Below the pieces are notes generated by a model. The model had not been told where the DNA came from. It saw only the letters and a program-made list of their open reading frames with translations, and searched no databases. The position numbers were made by a program, and so were the translations under genes. From contig CALQCM020000012.1 in the NCBI GenBank assembly GCA_943329075.2, positions 1 to 64,000 on the forward strand: a stretch of DNA of 64,000 nucleotides, given 5' to 3'. This stretch comes from Chitinophaga pinensis. GTDB taxonomy: Bacteria; Pseudomonadota; Gammaproteobacteria; Burkholderiales; SG8-41. Positions 35,389 to 44,366 of this stretch are shown here, piece after piece (the first letter of the stretch is position 1; each line of letters begins with the position of its first letter).

Positions 35389-36159
35389 ATGCCTATCATC
35401 AATGTCGAAGGGATCGGCCGCATCGAGTTTCCGGATGCAATGAGCCGGGAACAGATCGACGACACGATCAAAAACGAGATTCTCCCGGCGTTCAGACTGC
35501 GCATTGCGCAAGCGTCGGCAACGGCACTTTCCGCCAACACTTCGATCGCACCGAATCCGTTTAGCGGCGGCACAGCTGTTGCCGACGGTCGTTTCAGCGT
35601 CGGCGACAGTTACAGATACACCATCTCGGATCTGCTGACGAAGATGGAAACGCGGCGGCGCACGGAAACCGTGACCGAGGTCAGCGACAGCGAAGTCGCC
35701 TACAACGGCGGCCGCATGACCACCGATCTGCTCGGCAACTACATTATCGACGACCGCGGACGCTTGTTGACCGAATCGCAGTATTTCGTTTCCGAATATA
35801 GTGTGGGCAAACACTGGCACACCCGTGTCTTGTTGACGCGCGGCGGCGGTGGTGGCGATGGCCGGCCGCGGGGGAAACGCAGCCTTACGCGCTTCAAGGA
35901 AGATACCGATGAAGTGGAACTGGACTTCCGCGTGCTCGCACGCGAAAAAATCACCGTGCCGGCCGGCACCTTCGACGCGTTCAAAGTTGAAGGCCAGGGA
36001 TTCGTGCGCAATGCCGGCGCCAACTGGCGTTACGTTTACTGGATCGCCCCCGAAAAAGTGCGGCGCTTCATCGCCCTGGAATACACCAATAGCGGCCGGC
36101 GCGGCGGCCTCATCATCGCCGACCGTTACGAATTGACCTCATTCAGGCAAAACGTCTAA
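35389..36159 (+). CDS. Protein of unknown function, partner of the caspase-like protease
   Basis: The 256-residue product starts IINVEGIGRIEFPDAMSREQI, a short module also seen at the N-terminus of some phage tail/ejection proteins, then has a mostly beta second half with KITVPAGTFDAFKVEG, a motif typical of DUF3108-like periplasmic proteins. It has no signal peptide by itself. It is seven bases after the caspase gene, so the two are probably cotranscribed. Whether it is a substrate, regulator or independent is open. Confidence 0.6.
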   Translation: MPIINVEGIGRIEFPDAMSREQIDDTIKNEILPAFRLRIAQASATALSANTSIAPNPFSGGTAVADGRFSVGDSYRYTISDLLTKMETRRRTETVTEVSDSEVAYNGGRMTTDLLGNYIIDDRGRLLTESQYFVSEYSVGKHWHTRVLLTRGGGGGDGRPRGKRSLTRFKEDTDEVELDFRVLAREKITVPAGTFDAFKVEGQGFVRNAGANWRYVYWIAPEKVRRFIALEYTNSGRRGGLIIADRYELTSFRQNV

Positions 36160-36170
36160 CCTCAGGCAGT

Positions 36171-37550
36171 TCACCGTAGCCAACCGCGAACGTCCGCCGC
36201 AGCGTGCAATTGCCACACCCGCGCGATAACCTTGCGCATCTCGCCGGCTGTCGCGCCGCCCGTGTGACCGCAAAGCCGGATCGCCTTGTCTTCCAGCTCA
36301 GCGCGTGACAACACGTTGTCCGGATCGCCCTTCGGTGAGCTAATTTTTTTCTCCAGCGTGCGCCCGTCTTTTAACGTGACGCTGACACGGCCGAGCCAGC
36401 GCTTTGGATAAGCGCCGTCGACTTCGGGATCGAGCACCATCTTCACCTTGTCGTGGAATGCCCTCACCGGCTTTTCGCGCAGTGCTGAATCGGTAAAGTC
36501 CGCAAGACCGGCACGCCCCAGGTTGGCGATCAGCGCCAGCACGAAACCCATCGAAAATTTCGATTGATGTATGGTCTGCGGATCGGTTACCGGGCCCAGC
36601 ACATCGAGCGCGCCTTGATGCACGTGCGCGGTGAGTGCGACGATGTCGTCGGGTTTGAGTTTATGTTCCTGCATCAGCACCAACAGCGCATCGGCCGCCG
36701 GATGCGTGTGCCGGCAGGACGCATGAAACTTGAATGACGTTTCCGCGGTCGCCCAGCGCGTGCCGAGTTGGTCGGTCAGGCAACTCACATCTGCGTCCGA
36801 CGACATGCCGGCCGCCATGCCCTGCTTGCCTTCGAAAATCATGCGCGCCCCGGTAAAACCGTCGCGTGCGATGTAGGCGGCCATCAAACCGTCCGCCGCC
36901 GCCTTGCCGGTATGCAGCTGTTTCGAATCGGCGGCGTCGCGCAAAAATTCCCACAAGCCCGCCGCCATGGTACCGGCCGAACCGAGGCAGTGCTGCATTT
37001 TGTCGGCATCGAGTTTGAGGATGTGTGCGACACCCGCCGCCGCGGCGAGCTTGCCGGCCGTGCCCGTGGTGTGAAACACCTTGTAGTGCGACCGGCCCAA
37101 AAATTCGCCGACGCGCACGCCGCATTCGTAACCGGCCACCGCCGCGGCGATGAACTCGCGTCCGCTCGAACCGGCGGCCTGGGCCGCCGCGAGCACCGCC
37201 GGAAACACCACCGTGCCCGGGTGCAGCACCGAACTGTTATGCAGATCGTCCTGCTCAACATAATGCGAGGCCGCGCCGTTGATCAACGCTGCAAACACCG
37301 GTGAACTGCGTTTGCGCGACACCAGAATTTCAGACGGGCCGTCGGTCGGCCCCATTTCCGCAGCGAATTGCTCCATGACGCGGGTCGGCCGCGCGTCCTT
37401 GCCGGCGAGCGTCGAAGCAAACCAGTCGAGAAACAGATCTTCAGTGCGCAGCACCACATCCTGCGGAATATCTTCGTAGCGGATTGCGCTCAGGAATTCG
37501 CACAGCTTGCGCGTCGCCGACGTGATTGCGGTTTTCTCGATGGTATCCAT
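36171..37550 (-). CDS. MmgE/PrpD family protein (third copy)
   Basis: The 459-residue product is a full-length MmgE/PrpD member: NGAASHYVEQDDLHN at about 92-106, HPGTVVFPAVLAAA, FHTTGTAGKLAAAAGV, FKFHASCRHTHPAAD and PKRWLGRVSVTLKDGR. It is the last gene of a unit CoA-transferase - FAH - PrpD and begins six bases after the FAH gene. That order suggests a CoA-dependent pathway for a small carboxylic acid, with this enzyme as dehydratase, isomerase or decarboxylase. Confidence 0.85.
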   Translation of the reverse strand: MDTIEKTAITSATRKLCEFLSAIRYEDIPQDVVLRTEDLFLDWFASTLAGKDARPTRVMEQFAAEMGPTDGPSEILVSRKRSSPVFAALINGAASHYVEQDDLHNSSVLHPGTVVFPAVLAAAQAAGSSGREFIAAAVAGYECGVRVGEFLGRSHYKVFHTTGTAGKLAAAAGVAHILKLDADKMQHCLGSAGTMAAGLWEFLRDAADSKQLHTGKAAADGLMAAYIARDGFTGARMIFEGKQGMAAGMSSDADVSCLTDQLGTRWATAETSFKFHASCRHTHPAADALLVLMQEHKLKPDDIVALTAHVHQGALDVLGPVTDPQTIHQSKFSMGFVLALIANLGRAGLADFTDSALREKPVRAFHDKVKMVLDPEVDGAYPKRWLGRVSVTLKDGRTLEKKISSPKGDPDNVLSRAELEDKAIRLCGHTGGATAGEMRKVIARVWQLHAAADVRGWLR

Positions 37551-37556
37551 GGTTTT

Positions 37557-38345
37557 TTATCCTTTGGCGCGAATGACCGGATTGCTCAGGACACCGATCG
37601 GCGCGCAGCTGATATCGCAAGTGTCGCCGTGTTTGAGGTCAGGTATCGTCGCCTCGTCCGTACCGAGCCAGATCACGTCCCCCGGATGCAGCGTCGAATA
37701 CTGCGTAATTTTGGCAATGAAGTGCTGCGCCGAGAACAACATCTTGCCCGTATGGTAACTGGCGGCGCGCTGTCCGTTGACGTCGATGGACACCGTGAGA
37801 TCCATCGGATCGAGGCCGGTTGTGATAAACGGCCCCATCGGCTTGAAGCTGTCGCAGTTCTTAGCGCGCCACAGTGTCCGGTCGGCCTTCTGCCAGGTGC
37901 GCTCACTGACGTCATTGCCCAAGGTATAGCCGAGCACGCAGTCAAGCGCATTGGCCTCGGTCATATTGCGCGCGGTCTTGCCGATCACTGCCACCAGTTC
38001 ACCCTCGAACTGTACGGGGCCCGGCGAGTCGGCCGGAATCACAATATTTTCACCGTTCGCGATCAGCGCGTTGTTCGAACGGTAGCCGATGTCGGCCTTT
38101 TCCGGCGGTTTGGTCGTGGTGCCTTTGCGTTTGTTGCCCCACTCGATGTGCGCAAGGTAATTGAAGCCGGCGCAATAAAACACCGATGGCACGCAGGGAA
38201 TCAGTGTCTTCAGCGCCGACAGCACGTGCTTCTTCGTGGTCGCCTTCCACGCATCAAACGGCGAACCGTCGAGCTCGACCACTTGATCACCCTCAACGAG
38301 ACCAAAAAACGTTTTGCCCTGCGATTCAAAGCGTCCGAATTTCAT
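37557..38345 (-). CDS. Fumarylacetoacetate hydrolase (FAH) family protein
   Basis: The 262-residue product has the FAH fold, with the metal-binding set in FEGELVAVIGK (Glu pair) and a later Asp in GYTLGNDVSER, and the C-terminal GDVIWLGTDEATIPDL. The family covers hydratases, decarboxylases and C-C hydrolases acting on 2-oxo acids with Mg2+ or Mn2+. ATG at 38345 is preceded by GAGAGG. It sits in the CoA-transferase/PrpD unit. Substrate unknown. Confidence 0.88.
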   Translation of the reverse strand: MKFGRFESQGKTFFGLVEGDQVVELDGSPFDAWKATTKKHVLSALKTLIPCVPSVFYCAGFNYLAHIEWGNKRKGTTTKPPEKADIGYRSNNALIANGENIVIPADSPGPVQFEGELVAVIGKTARNMTEANALDCVLGYTLGNDVSERTWQKADRTLWRAKNCDSFKPMGPFITTGLDPMDLTVSIDVNGQRAASYHTGKMLFSAQHFIAKITQYSTLHPGDVIWLGTDEATIPDLKHGDTCDISCAPIGVLSNPVIRAKG

Positions 38346-38386
38346 CGTTACCTCTCAAGAGTTTCTACGGGCATTACGACTGTCAC

Positions 38387-39565
38387 CTATACCGCGCCAC
38401 CAGCATGCAGCGCACTGATTTCGTCTTTTGAAAAACCGAGCCCCGCCAGCACGTCATCCGTGTGTTCACCCACTGCCGGCACCGCATCGAAGCGCGGCTC
38501 GAAATCCGGCATGGTCACCGGCGGCAACAGCGCGGGAATGGGGCCGGCCGGCGTTTGCACCTCGCGCCAGCGATTGCGCGCCTTCAATTGCGGATGCTCC
38601 CACACTTCATCGGGCGTATTGATGCGCGCGTTGGCAATACCCGCTGCATCGAGTTTTTTCACGACTTCAGCCGCCGTCATGCCTGCAAATATCTGTTCGA
38701 TCAATCCGACCATCTCCGTGCGCGCCGCCGTCCGCTTGGTATTGTTATCGTAACGCGGGTCTTTGGCCAGTTCGGGCCGCGCCAGAACGCCGCTACAAAA
38801 CTTCGCCCATTCGCGTTCATTCTGGATGCCCAGCATGACGAAGGCGTCGTCGCCGCATTTAAAGCGGCCGTACGGGACGATGGTGGCGTGATCAGGACCG
38901 CTGCGACGCGGCGGCTGACCGCTAAAGTGGGTGTAATACAAGGGGTGGGACATCCACTCGGCCAGTGCTTCGAACATGGTGACTTCAACGCGCGTGCCCT
39001 TGCCGGTTTTTTCGCGCTGATACAGCGCCGTGAGAATTCCGGAGTAGGCATACATGCCGGCGCTGATGTCGACGATCGAGATGCCGACCTTGGTCTGCGT
39101 TTCCGGCGTGCCGGTCACCGACAGCACACCCGCCTCGCTTTGCACCAGCAGGTCGTAGGCCTTTTTTTCCGCATAAGGGCCGGTGTCGCCATAACCCGAC
39201 AAATCGCAGACGATCAGACGCGGATGATTTTTCAACAGCGCATCGGCAGCCAGGCCAAGGCGCGCCGCCGCGCCCGGCGCCAGATTCTGAATGAAGATAT
39301 CGGCACCACCGATCAGCTTTGCAAGAATTTCTTTCGCCTGCGGATGTTTGACGTCCAGCGTCAGACTTTCCTTCGAGCGGTTGAGCCAGACAAAATAGGC
39401 CGACTGCCCCTTCACGGTTTGATCGTAGTCGCGCGCAAAATCGCCGACGCCGGGGCGTTCGATTTTGATCACGCGCGCGCCGAGGTCGGCGAGCTGGCGG
39501 GTGCAGAACGGTGCGGCCACCGCCTGTTCAAGCGCGACGACCGTAATACCTTCGAGTGGACGCAT
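38387..39565 (-). CDS. CaiB/BaiF family (class III) CoA-transferase
   Basis: The 392-residue product matches class III CoA-transferases: it starts PLEGITVVALEQAVAAPF, has LADLGARVIKIERPG, and carries the conserved catalytic Asp in IVDISAGMYA (near residue 170). Such enzymes move CoA between carboxylates in the cytoplasm. ATG at 39565 is where the family starts. It is divergent from the GlcG gene over 117 bases and leads the FAH-PrpD unit. Confidence 0.92.
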   Translation of the reverse strand: MRPLEGITVVALEQAVAAPFCTRQLADLGARVIKIERPGVGDFARDYDQTVKGQSAYFVWLNRSKESLTLDVKHPQAKEILAKLIGGADIFIQNLAPGAAARLGLAADALLKNHPRLIVCDLSGYGDTGPYAEKKAYDLLVQSEAGVLSVTGTPETQTKVGISIVDISAGMYAYSGILTALYQREKTGKGTRVEVTMFEALAEWMSHPLYYTHFSGQPPRRSGPDHATIVPYGRFKCGDDAFVMLGIQNEREWAKFCSGVLARPELAKDPRYDNNTKRTAARTEMVGLIEQIFAGMTAAEVVKKLDAAGIANARINTPDEVWEHPQLKARNRWREVQTPAGPIPALLPPVTMPDFEPRFDAVPAVGEHTDDVLAGLGFSKDEISALHAGGAV

Positions 39566-39682
39566 GGGGTTTCCTGTGTGACCGCCGATTATAACAACGC
39601 CGATGCGCTGGTCCGGCAAAGTCGTTATGATGGCGGCCAATGGAATGCGCGCAAAATAGCGCCGCCAACGGAGGAAAACACC

Positions 39683-40135
39683 ATGTATGTAGCAGACAGC
39701 AAACGGCTGACCCGCGCCGGCGCGCGCAAAATGATGGACAGTGCGACCCATGCGGCCGAAAAAGCCAGCGTGGCGATCGCCGTGGCCATTGCCGACAGCG
39801 GCGGCCACCTCATCATGCTCGAACGGATGGATGGCGGGCGCTTTCACACCGTGCACTCATCGACCACCAAAGCGGTGTGCGCAGCATCGAACAAGCGCCC
39901 CACCACCGCCAAGGGCGCGGCCGGCCAGGACCTCGATACCGCACACGCCATCGGTCTGGCGCTCGCCGCCGGCCCCGAACGCTGGACGGCGATGGAAGGC
40001 GGCTATCCGATCATCGTCGACGGCGAATGCATCGGCGGCATCGGTGTCAGCGGCGGCGACTGGTCCTTCGACGATCGTCTCGCCCGCGAAGCCGTCGAGG
40101 CGATCGGTGCGCAGTGGAAAATCGAAGCAAAATAA
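39683..40135 (+). CDS. GlcG/HbpS-like (DUF336) protein
   Basis: The 150-residue cytoplasmic protein is a single GlcG domain: LTRAGARKMMDSATHAAEK, VAIADSGGHLIML, then GGYPIIVDGECIGGIGVSGG. GGAGG-type site GGAGGAAAA precedes the ATG at 39683. GlcG lies beside glycolate oxidase in E. coli, and HbpS binds heme; the function of most members is unknown. It leads a plus-strand unit with the Gfo/Idh oxidoreductase (27-base gap). Confidence 0.85.
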   Translation: MYVADSKRLTRAGARKMMDSATHAAEKASVAIAVAIADSGGHLIMLERMDGGRFHTVHSSTTKAVCAASNKRPTTAKGAAGQDLDTAHAIGLALAAGPERWTAMEGGYPIIVDGECIGGIGVSGGDWSFDDRLAREAVEAIGAQWKIEAK

Positions 40136-40162
40136 AACCAATCGCAGCATAGGAGGCGCAGC

Positions 40163-41173
40163 ATGGCTTTTGAACCCGTCAGAGTCGGTTGCCTTGGCAT
40201 GGGCTGGTGGTCGGATGTGCTCGCCGATGCGATGGTCAAATCCGGCAAACTGAAAATTGTTTCCTGCTTCACGCGATCGGACGAAAAGAAACAGGCCTTC
40301 GCGAAAAAATACGGCTGCAGCAGCGCAGCAAGCTACGACGCCATGCTCGCCGACACCAGTGTCGAGGCGATCATCAACACCACGCCCAACAACGTGCATC
40401 TGGAAACGACGCGCGCCGCTGCGGCCGCGAAGAAGCACGTCTTTCTCGACAAGCCAATCGCCAATACCGTCGCCGACGGCAATGCCATCACCGAAGCCTG
40501 CAGCAAAGCCGGCATTGTGCTGGCACTCGGTTACCAGCGCCGCCGCGAAAGCCATTTCCGCTGGATCAAGGAGCAGATCAATGCCGGCGTCTTCGGCAAA
40601 CTCGTCAACGCCGAAGCCAACATCAGCCGCGATCGTCTCGGCAAAATCGATCTCAACTCATGGCGCTTTACCGCCGCCGGCATGCCCGGCGGCGTCATGC
40701 TGCAAATCGGCATTCATTACGCCGACGTGCTCGAATATCTAATGGGACCGGTGAAAGCGGTCAACGGCCGCTTCGCCCAGCTCGTGCTACCCGGCGACAA
40801 CCCCGATGTCGCGAGCCTCATCCTCGAACACGAAAACGGCGCGCTCTCGACGCTCAATGCGAGCTACGCCTCGGCCTCCGAGTATTACCTGATGAACATC
40901 TACGGCAAAGAAGCCAGCGCCTATTACGACATGCATACGGGCCTGCGCTGGCTCAAGCGCGGCAGCGACCGCGCCGAACCGGTGAACTGCGCAAAAAACG
41001 ACGCCATCGTCGATGAACTCGACGAATTCGCCGATGCGGTGCGCGGCAAGGCACAGCCGGAAATGGGTGGCGCCGCTTCGACGCGTTCACTGGCCGTGCT
41101 GCTGGCCGGCATCCAGTCGGCGCGCGAAGACCGGCGCATCGAAATCGCGGAGGTTCTTGCCGTAAAACTTTAG
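40163..41173 (+). CDS. Gfo/Idh/MocA family oxidoreductase
   Basis: The 336-residue product has the N-terminal Rossmann strand VGCLGMGWWSDV, NTTPNNVHLE, and the HVFLDKPIANT segment where D-K-P stands for the family EKP; the C-terminal half follows the GFO fold with HYADVLEYLMGPV. Members use NAD(P) to oxidise sugars, inositols or act on 4,5-dihydroxyphthalate-like substrates. An AGGAGG site precedes the ATG. Substrate unknown; it shares a unit with the GlcG gene. Confidence 0.88.
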   Translation: MAFEPVRVGCLGMGWWSDVLADAMVKSGKLKIVSCFTRSDEKKQAFAKKYGCSSAASYDAMLADTSVEAIINTTPNNVHLETTRAAAAAKKHVFLDKPIANTVADGNAITEACSKAGIVLALGYQRRRESHFRWIKEQINAGVFGKLVNAEANISRDRLGKIDLNSWRFTAAGMPGGVMLQIGIHYADVLEYLMGPVKAVNGRFAQLVLPGDNPDVASLILEHENGALSTLNASYASASEYYLMNIYGKEASAYYDMHTGLRWLKRGSDRAEPVNCAKNDAIVDELDEFADAVRGKAQPEMGGAASTRSLAVLLAGIQSAREDRRIEIAEVLAVKL

Positions 41174-41197
41174 TTTCTAGCCAGCGAGGAAATCAAG

Positions 41198-42298
41198 ATG
41201 CGGTCGTTGAATGGCAAACTGCTAACAATTCGGCGTCGCTCCCGCGCAAGCGGGAGCCCGGCTTTTGGTATTGTAAATAACGACGCGGAAAACTGGATTC
41301 CCGCTTTCGCGGGAATGACAGATTGGCGATGGCTACCGATATTTGCAATGCGACTTGCGGCGTGTTTACTTGCTGCATCGCTCGGCATTAGCACCGCGAA
41401 TGCGCAGGACACGCCCTATCCCAAACGCGGCAACATCGAAATCACTGTACTCTTCCCCGCCGGCTCCTCGGCCGATGTCACGGCGCGCCTGCTCGCACAG
41501 GGCATGTCCAAACAGCTTGGTGCCAACGTCATCATTGTCAACCGCCCGGGGGCCGGTGGTGCGATCGGCTATAAATACGTTGCCGCACAAAAGCCCGACG
41601 GTTATGTGCTGGTGTGGAATTCGAATTCAATTTCCACAACCTTTCACTCCGGCCAGTCCAGCGTCGATTACCGCGCCTTTGATCCGGTCGCCCGCGTACT
41701 CGCCGAATCACCGGTGCTGGCGGTCAAAGGCGACGCCAAATGGAAAACGCTCAATGACTTCATCGCCGACGCCAAATCGCGTCCGGGACAAATCAGCGTC
41801 GCCAATTCCGGCACCGGCAGCCACACGCACATTTCCGCAGCGGCTTTGTTCAAGGCGTCCGGCGTCGACATCATCGACGTGCCCTACGGCGCGTCACAAG
41901 TCGTGCCCAGCCTGCTCGGCGGCCATGTCGATGCGATGCTGCAGCTGCCCGGCGCGCTGGCCGGCCACCTCAAGGGCGGCAGCATGCGCCTGCTCGCCAC
42001 GCTGACCACGGCACGCGATCCATCGCTGCCCGATGTGGCCACCGCCCTCGAACAGGGCGTGAATGTCTCACTCGAAGCCTGGCGCGGCATTGCGGCGCCC
42101 AAAGGCACGCCGCGCGCCGTCATCGCCATGCTGGAAGCGGCCATCCGCAAAACCGTCGAGGAGCCGGAGTTCATCAAGGGCAGCGAAAACCTCAACGTGC
42201 GCCCCGCCTTTGCAACAGCCGCCGAATTCGGCGAACTCATTGCGAAGGAAGATATCGATCTCGCGCGACTGATGCAGCTTATCGGGTTGAAGAAATAA
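41198..42298 (+). CDS. TctC/Bug-type substrate-binding protein with a palindromic repeat in its 5' end
   Basis: The binding-protein body is typical: IEITVLFPAGSSADVTAR, VNRPGAGGAIGYK, VPYGASQVVPSLLGGHVD. The signal peptide is MRLAACLLAASLGISTANA starting at 41348, but no ribosome site precedes it. The ATG at 41198 has GAGGAAATCAAG upstream and reads in frame through a family-A REP element (giving IPAFAGMT). I give the longer form (366 residues); the shorter, 316-residue form from 41348 may be what is actually functional. It follows the Gfo/Idh gene. Confidence 0.85.
   Translation: MRSLNGKLLTIRRRSRASGSPAFGIVNNDAENWIPAFAGMTDWRWLPIFAMRLAACLLAASLGISTANAQDTPYPKRGNIEITVLFPAGSSADVTARLLAQGMSKQLGANVIIVNRPGAGGAIGYKYVAAQKPDGYVLVWNSNSISTTFHSGQSSVDYRAFDPVARVLAESPVLAVKGDAKWKTLNDFIADAKSRPGQISVANSGTGSHTHISAAALFKASGVDIIDVPYGASQVVPSLLGGHVDAMLQLPGALAGHLKGGSMRLLATLTTARDPSLPDVATALEQGVNVSLEAWRGIAAPKGTPRAVIAMLEAAIRKTVEEPEFIKGSENLNVRPAFATAAEFGELIAKEDIDLARLMQLIGLKK
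41234..41319. repeat. REP-type palindromic pair, family A, copy 2
   Basis: CTCCCGCGCAAGCGGGAG and TTCCCGCTTTCGCGGGAA flank a spacer of about 40 bases, with CGTCG and AATGAC at the outer ends. It lies inside the long reading frame of the TctC gene, ahead of its signal peptide. Confidence 0.85.
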
Positions 42299-42348
42299 AA
42301 CATTACCGTCCACGACCACTCATTCGCGCCATTCATCGGGAGTCTTCA

Positions 42349-43881
42349 ATGCAATTGCAGTTCTTTTGTTCTGCGCTCGCGCTTGGCTTGTTCCTTTCCC
42401 CTGCTGCTGCGCAACAGCCATCACCGGATGTCGTGCGCCAGGCCACACAAGCCAGCTTCCGCGAATACATCGATCTGCTCTCGCTGCCGAATGATGCGGC
42501 CAACCCTGCCGATATTGTCAAGAACGTCGAATGGCTGGAAGGCGCATTCCGCAAGCGCGGCTTCACCACGCAGCAACTGCCGAACAATGGCAAGCCGCTG
42601 ATGTATGGCGAATACCCGCGCAAGGTTGCCGGCGCTAAAACCGTGCTGTTCTATATGCACTTCGACGGTCAACCGGTGACGCCGGAAAACTGGGCACAGA
42701 AAAATCCGTGGACACCGGTGCTGAAGCAGCGCAACGCGCAGGGTGCGTGGGAAGCCACTGACATGGCGCAACTCTTCGGTGCGACCGTCAATCCGGATTG
42801 GCGCGTGTTCGCACGCTCGGCGTCCGACGACAAGGGCCCGATCATGATGTTCCTCGCCGCCTTCGACGCCATGAAAGCGGCGGGCATAGAACCGGCCATC
42901 AACGTCAAGGTGATCCTCGACAGCGAGGAGGAAAAAGGCTCGATCAATATTGGCAACGTCGCCACCGCACACCGCGAGTTGCTGCGCGCCGACGCCATCC
43001 TGATCCACGACGGCCCGCGCCACGCCAGCGAAAAGCCCACTCTCGTCTTCGGTAACCGCGGCAACACCACCGCACGCCTGACGGTCTACGGCCCGCGCAG
43101 CGAACTGCACAGCGGCCACTACGGCAACTACGCGCCGAACCCCGCGCAGCGTTTGGCCGCGCTGCTCGCCTCGATGAAGGACGACAACGGCCGCGTCACC
43201 ATTCCCGGTTATTACGACCGCGTGAAACTCACCGACAGCGAGCGCCGCATCCTCGCCGAAGTCGGCGACGACGAAGCCGTCATCCGCAAACGCCTCGGTA
43301 TCGCGAAAGCCGAAACGGTGGGTGCCACCCTGCAGGAAGCGATCCAGTATCCCTCGCTCAACATTCGCGGCATGGCGGCCTCCGGCGTCGGCGAACGCGC
43401 CTCCAATGTGGTGCCGAGCCAGGCGCTGGCCGAATTCGATCTGCGCACCACGCCCGAGGCGCCCCCCGAATACCTGTTCGGCCTGATCGAACAACATGTC
43501 CGCAGCAAGGGCTATTTCCTGACCAAGGGCGCGCCAACCGAAGCAGAACGCGCCGCGCACGACCGCATAGCCTCGCTCACGCTCGGCCGCGGCAGCAAGG
43601 CCGCGCGGACACCAATGGAATCGCCGCTCGGCCAATGGGTCGATGGCGTCCTGCGCAAAACCTTCAGCGTGAATGGCGCCGATGCTGCAACCGTGCGCAT
43701 CCGCATGATGGGCGGCAGCGTGCCCACCGACAAACTGGTCGAAGCGCTTGATACACCATTCGTGATTGTGCCGCTGGTCAATGGTGACAATAACCAGCAC
43801 AGTCACGACGAAAATCTGCGCCTCGGTCATTACTTCGACGGCGTGCGCGCCCTTATCGGATTGATCCGCACTGCCTACTAA
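42349..43881 (+). CDS. Secreted M20-family metallopeptidase/dipeptidase
   Basis: The 510-residue product has a Sec signal (LALGLFLSPAAA) and a complete di-zinc M20 site: FYMHFDGQPV, RSASDDKGPIM with the bridging Asp, DSEEEKGS with the catalytic Glu, and a late NQHSHDEN His. M20 enzymes cleave dipeptides, acyl-amino acids or amides; this one should act in the periplasm. It is 50 bases after the TctC gene and ends at a strong terminator, so it may release an acid that the binding protein picks up. Confidence 0.9.
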   Translation: MQLQFFCSALALGLFLSPAAAQQPSPDVVRQATQASFREYIDLLSLPNDAANPADIVKNVEWLEGAFRKRGFTTQQLPNNGKPLMYGEYPRKVAGAKTVLFYMHFDGQPVTPENWAQKNPWTPVLKQRNAQGAWEATDMAQLFGATVNPDWRVFARSASDDKGPIMMFLAAFDAMKAAGIEPAINVKVILDSEEEKGSINIGNVATAHRELLRADAILIHDGPRHASEKPTLVFGNRGNTTARLTVYGPRSELHSGHYGNYAPNPAQRLAALLASMKDDNGRVTIPGYYDRVKLTDSERRILAEVGDDEAVIRKRLGIAKAETVGATLQEAIQYPSLNIRGMAASGVGERASNVVPSQALAEFDLRTTPEAPPEYLFGLIEQHVRSKGYFLTKGAPTEAERAAHDRIASLTLGRGSKAARTPMESPLGQWVDGVLRKTFSVNGADAATVRIRMMGGSVPTDKLVEALDTPFVIVPLVNGDNNQHSHDENLRLGHYFDGVRALIGLIRTAY

Positions 43882-43899
43882 TCTAACGATCAAAACAAT

Positions 43900-43930
43900 A
43901 GGCCGTTTCAGCATGGACTGAAACGGCCTT
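43900..43930 (+). terminator. Rho-independent terminator after the M20 peptidase gene
   Basis: A perfect 12-bp stem (43900-43911 with 43918-43929, loop CATGGA) is followed by TTTGCATTTT, 18 bases after the stop codon. Confidence 0.85.
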
Positions 43931-43958
43931 TGCATTTTGCGGTCGACGCATTTCGTCG

Positions 43959-44026
43959 GGCGCAACAACCAACGGGCATTGCGCCGTATGGTAGCTTCCG
44001 GCGCAATGCGCTGCGCTTATTGCGCC
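43959..44026. repeat. Pair of GGCGCAA/TTGCGCC hairpins
   Basis: Two inverted repeats lie in tandem: GGCGCAA 43959-43965 with TTGCGCC 43979-43985, and GGCGCAAT 44000-44007 with ATTGCGCC 44019-44026. The second resembles a REP type common in Gram-negative genomes. It sits between convergent genes. Confidence 0.6.
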
Positions 44027-44042
44027 CTATCCGCCTGCGGGA

Positions 44043-44333
44043 TCAGACGCCCTCGACGATACGGATATCGCGCACGGCGCCGTCACCCAGTGCGGCCAGC
44101 GCCGCCTGATAGCCGGCGCTGTCGTGTGCGGCAGTTGCTGCCGCCACACTGTCGAACTCGATCATCACGGTGCGCTGGTTCTCGCCGGCTTCGTAGATTT
44201 TCGCCGGCATGCCGCGCACCAGAAATTTCCCGCCGGCGCCCTGGATGGCCGGACCCGCGAGTTTTGCGTAGGCGGCGAGTTTGTCGGCGTCTTTGATCGC
44301 GCGGTAACAGGCGATCCAATAGGCTTTTGCCAT
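44043..44333 (-). CDS. DUF1330 family protein
   Basis: The 96-residue product is a full-length DUF1330 (dimeric alpha/beta barrel) protein: AYWIACYRAIKDADKLAAYAKLAG, GGKFLVRG, ENQRTVMIEFDSVAAA and YQAALAALG. Such small cytoplasmic proteins have no agreed function. An AAGGAG site lies eight bases before the ATG. It stands alone, with REP elements on both sides. Confidence 0.88.
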   Translation of the reverse strand: MAKAYWIACYRAIKDADKLAAYAKLAGPAIQGAGGKFLVRGMPAKIYEAGENQRTVMIEFDSVAAATAAHDSAGYQAALAALGDGAVRDIRIVEGV

Positions 44334-44366
44334 TTCAATTCTCCTTGAATAACTGTTGAACTAAAC

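Noticed and set aside
38462..39682. Plus-strand frame running through the CoA-transferase gene into the GlcG gene
   Set aside because: Only the part from the ATG at 39683, after a GGAGG site, resembles a protein family; the rest is antisense to a clear CoA-transferase.
41234..41319. Translated repeat text (IPAFAGMT) as part of a conserved protein domain
   Set aside because: The same DNA occurs in two other intergenic places; it is a REP element read in frame, not a protein feature.
42421..43968. 515-codon open frame opposite the M20 peptidase
   Set aside because: The product has no recognisable domain, and its frame also crosses the terminator at 43900-43930.
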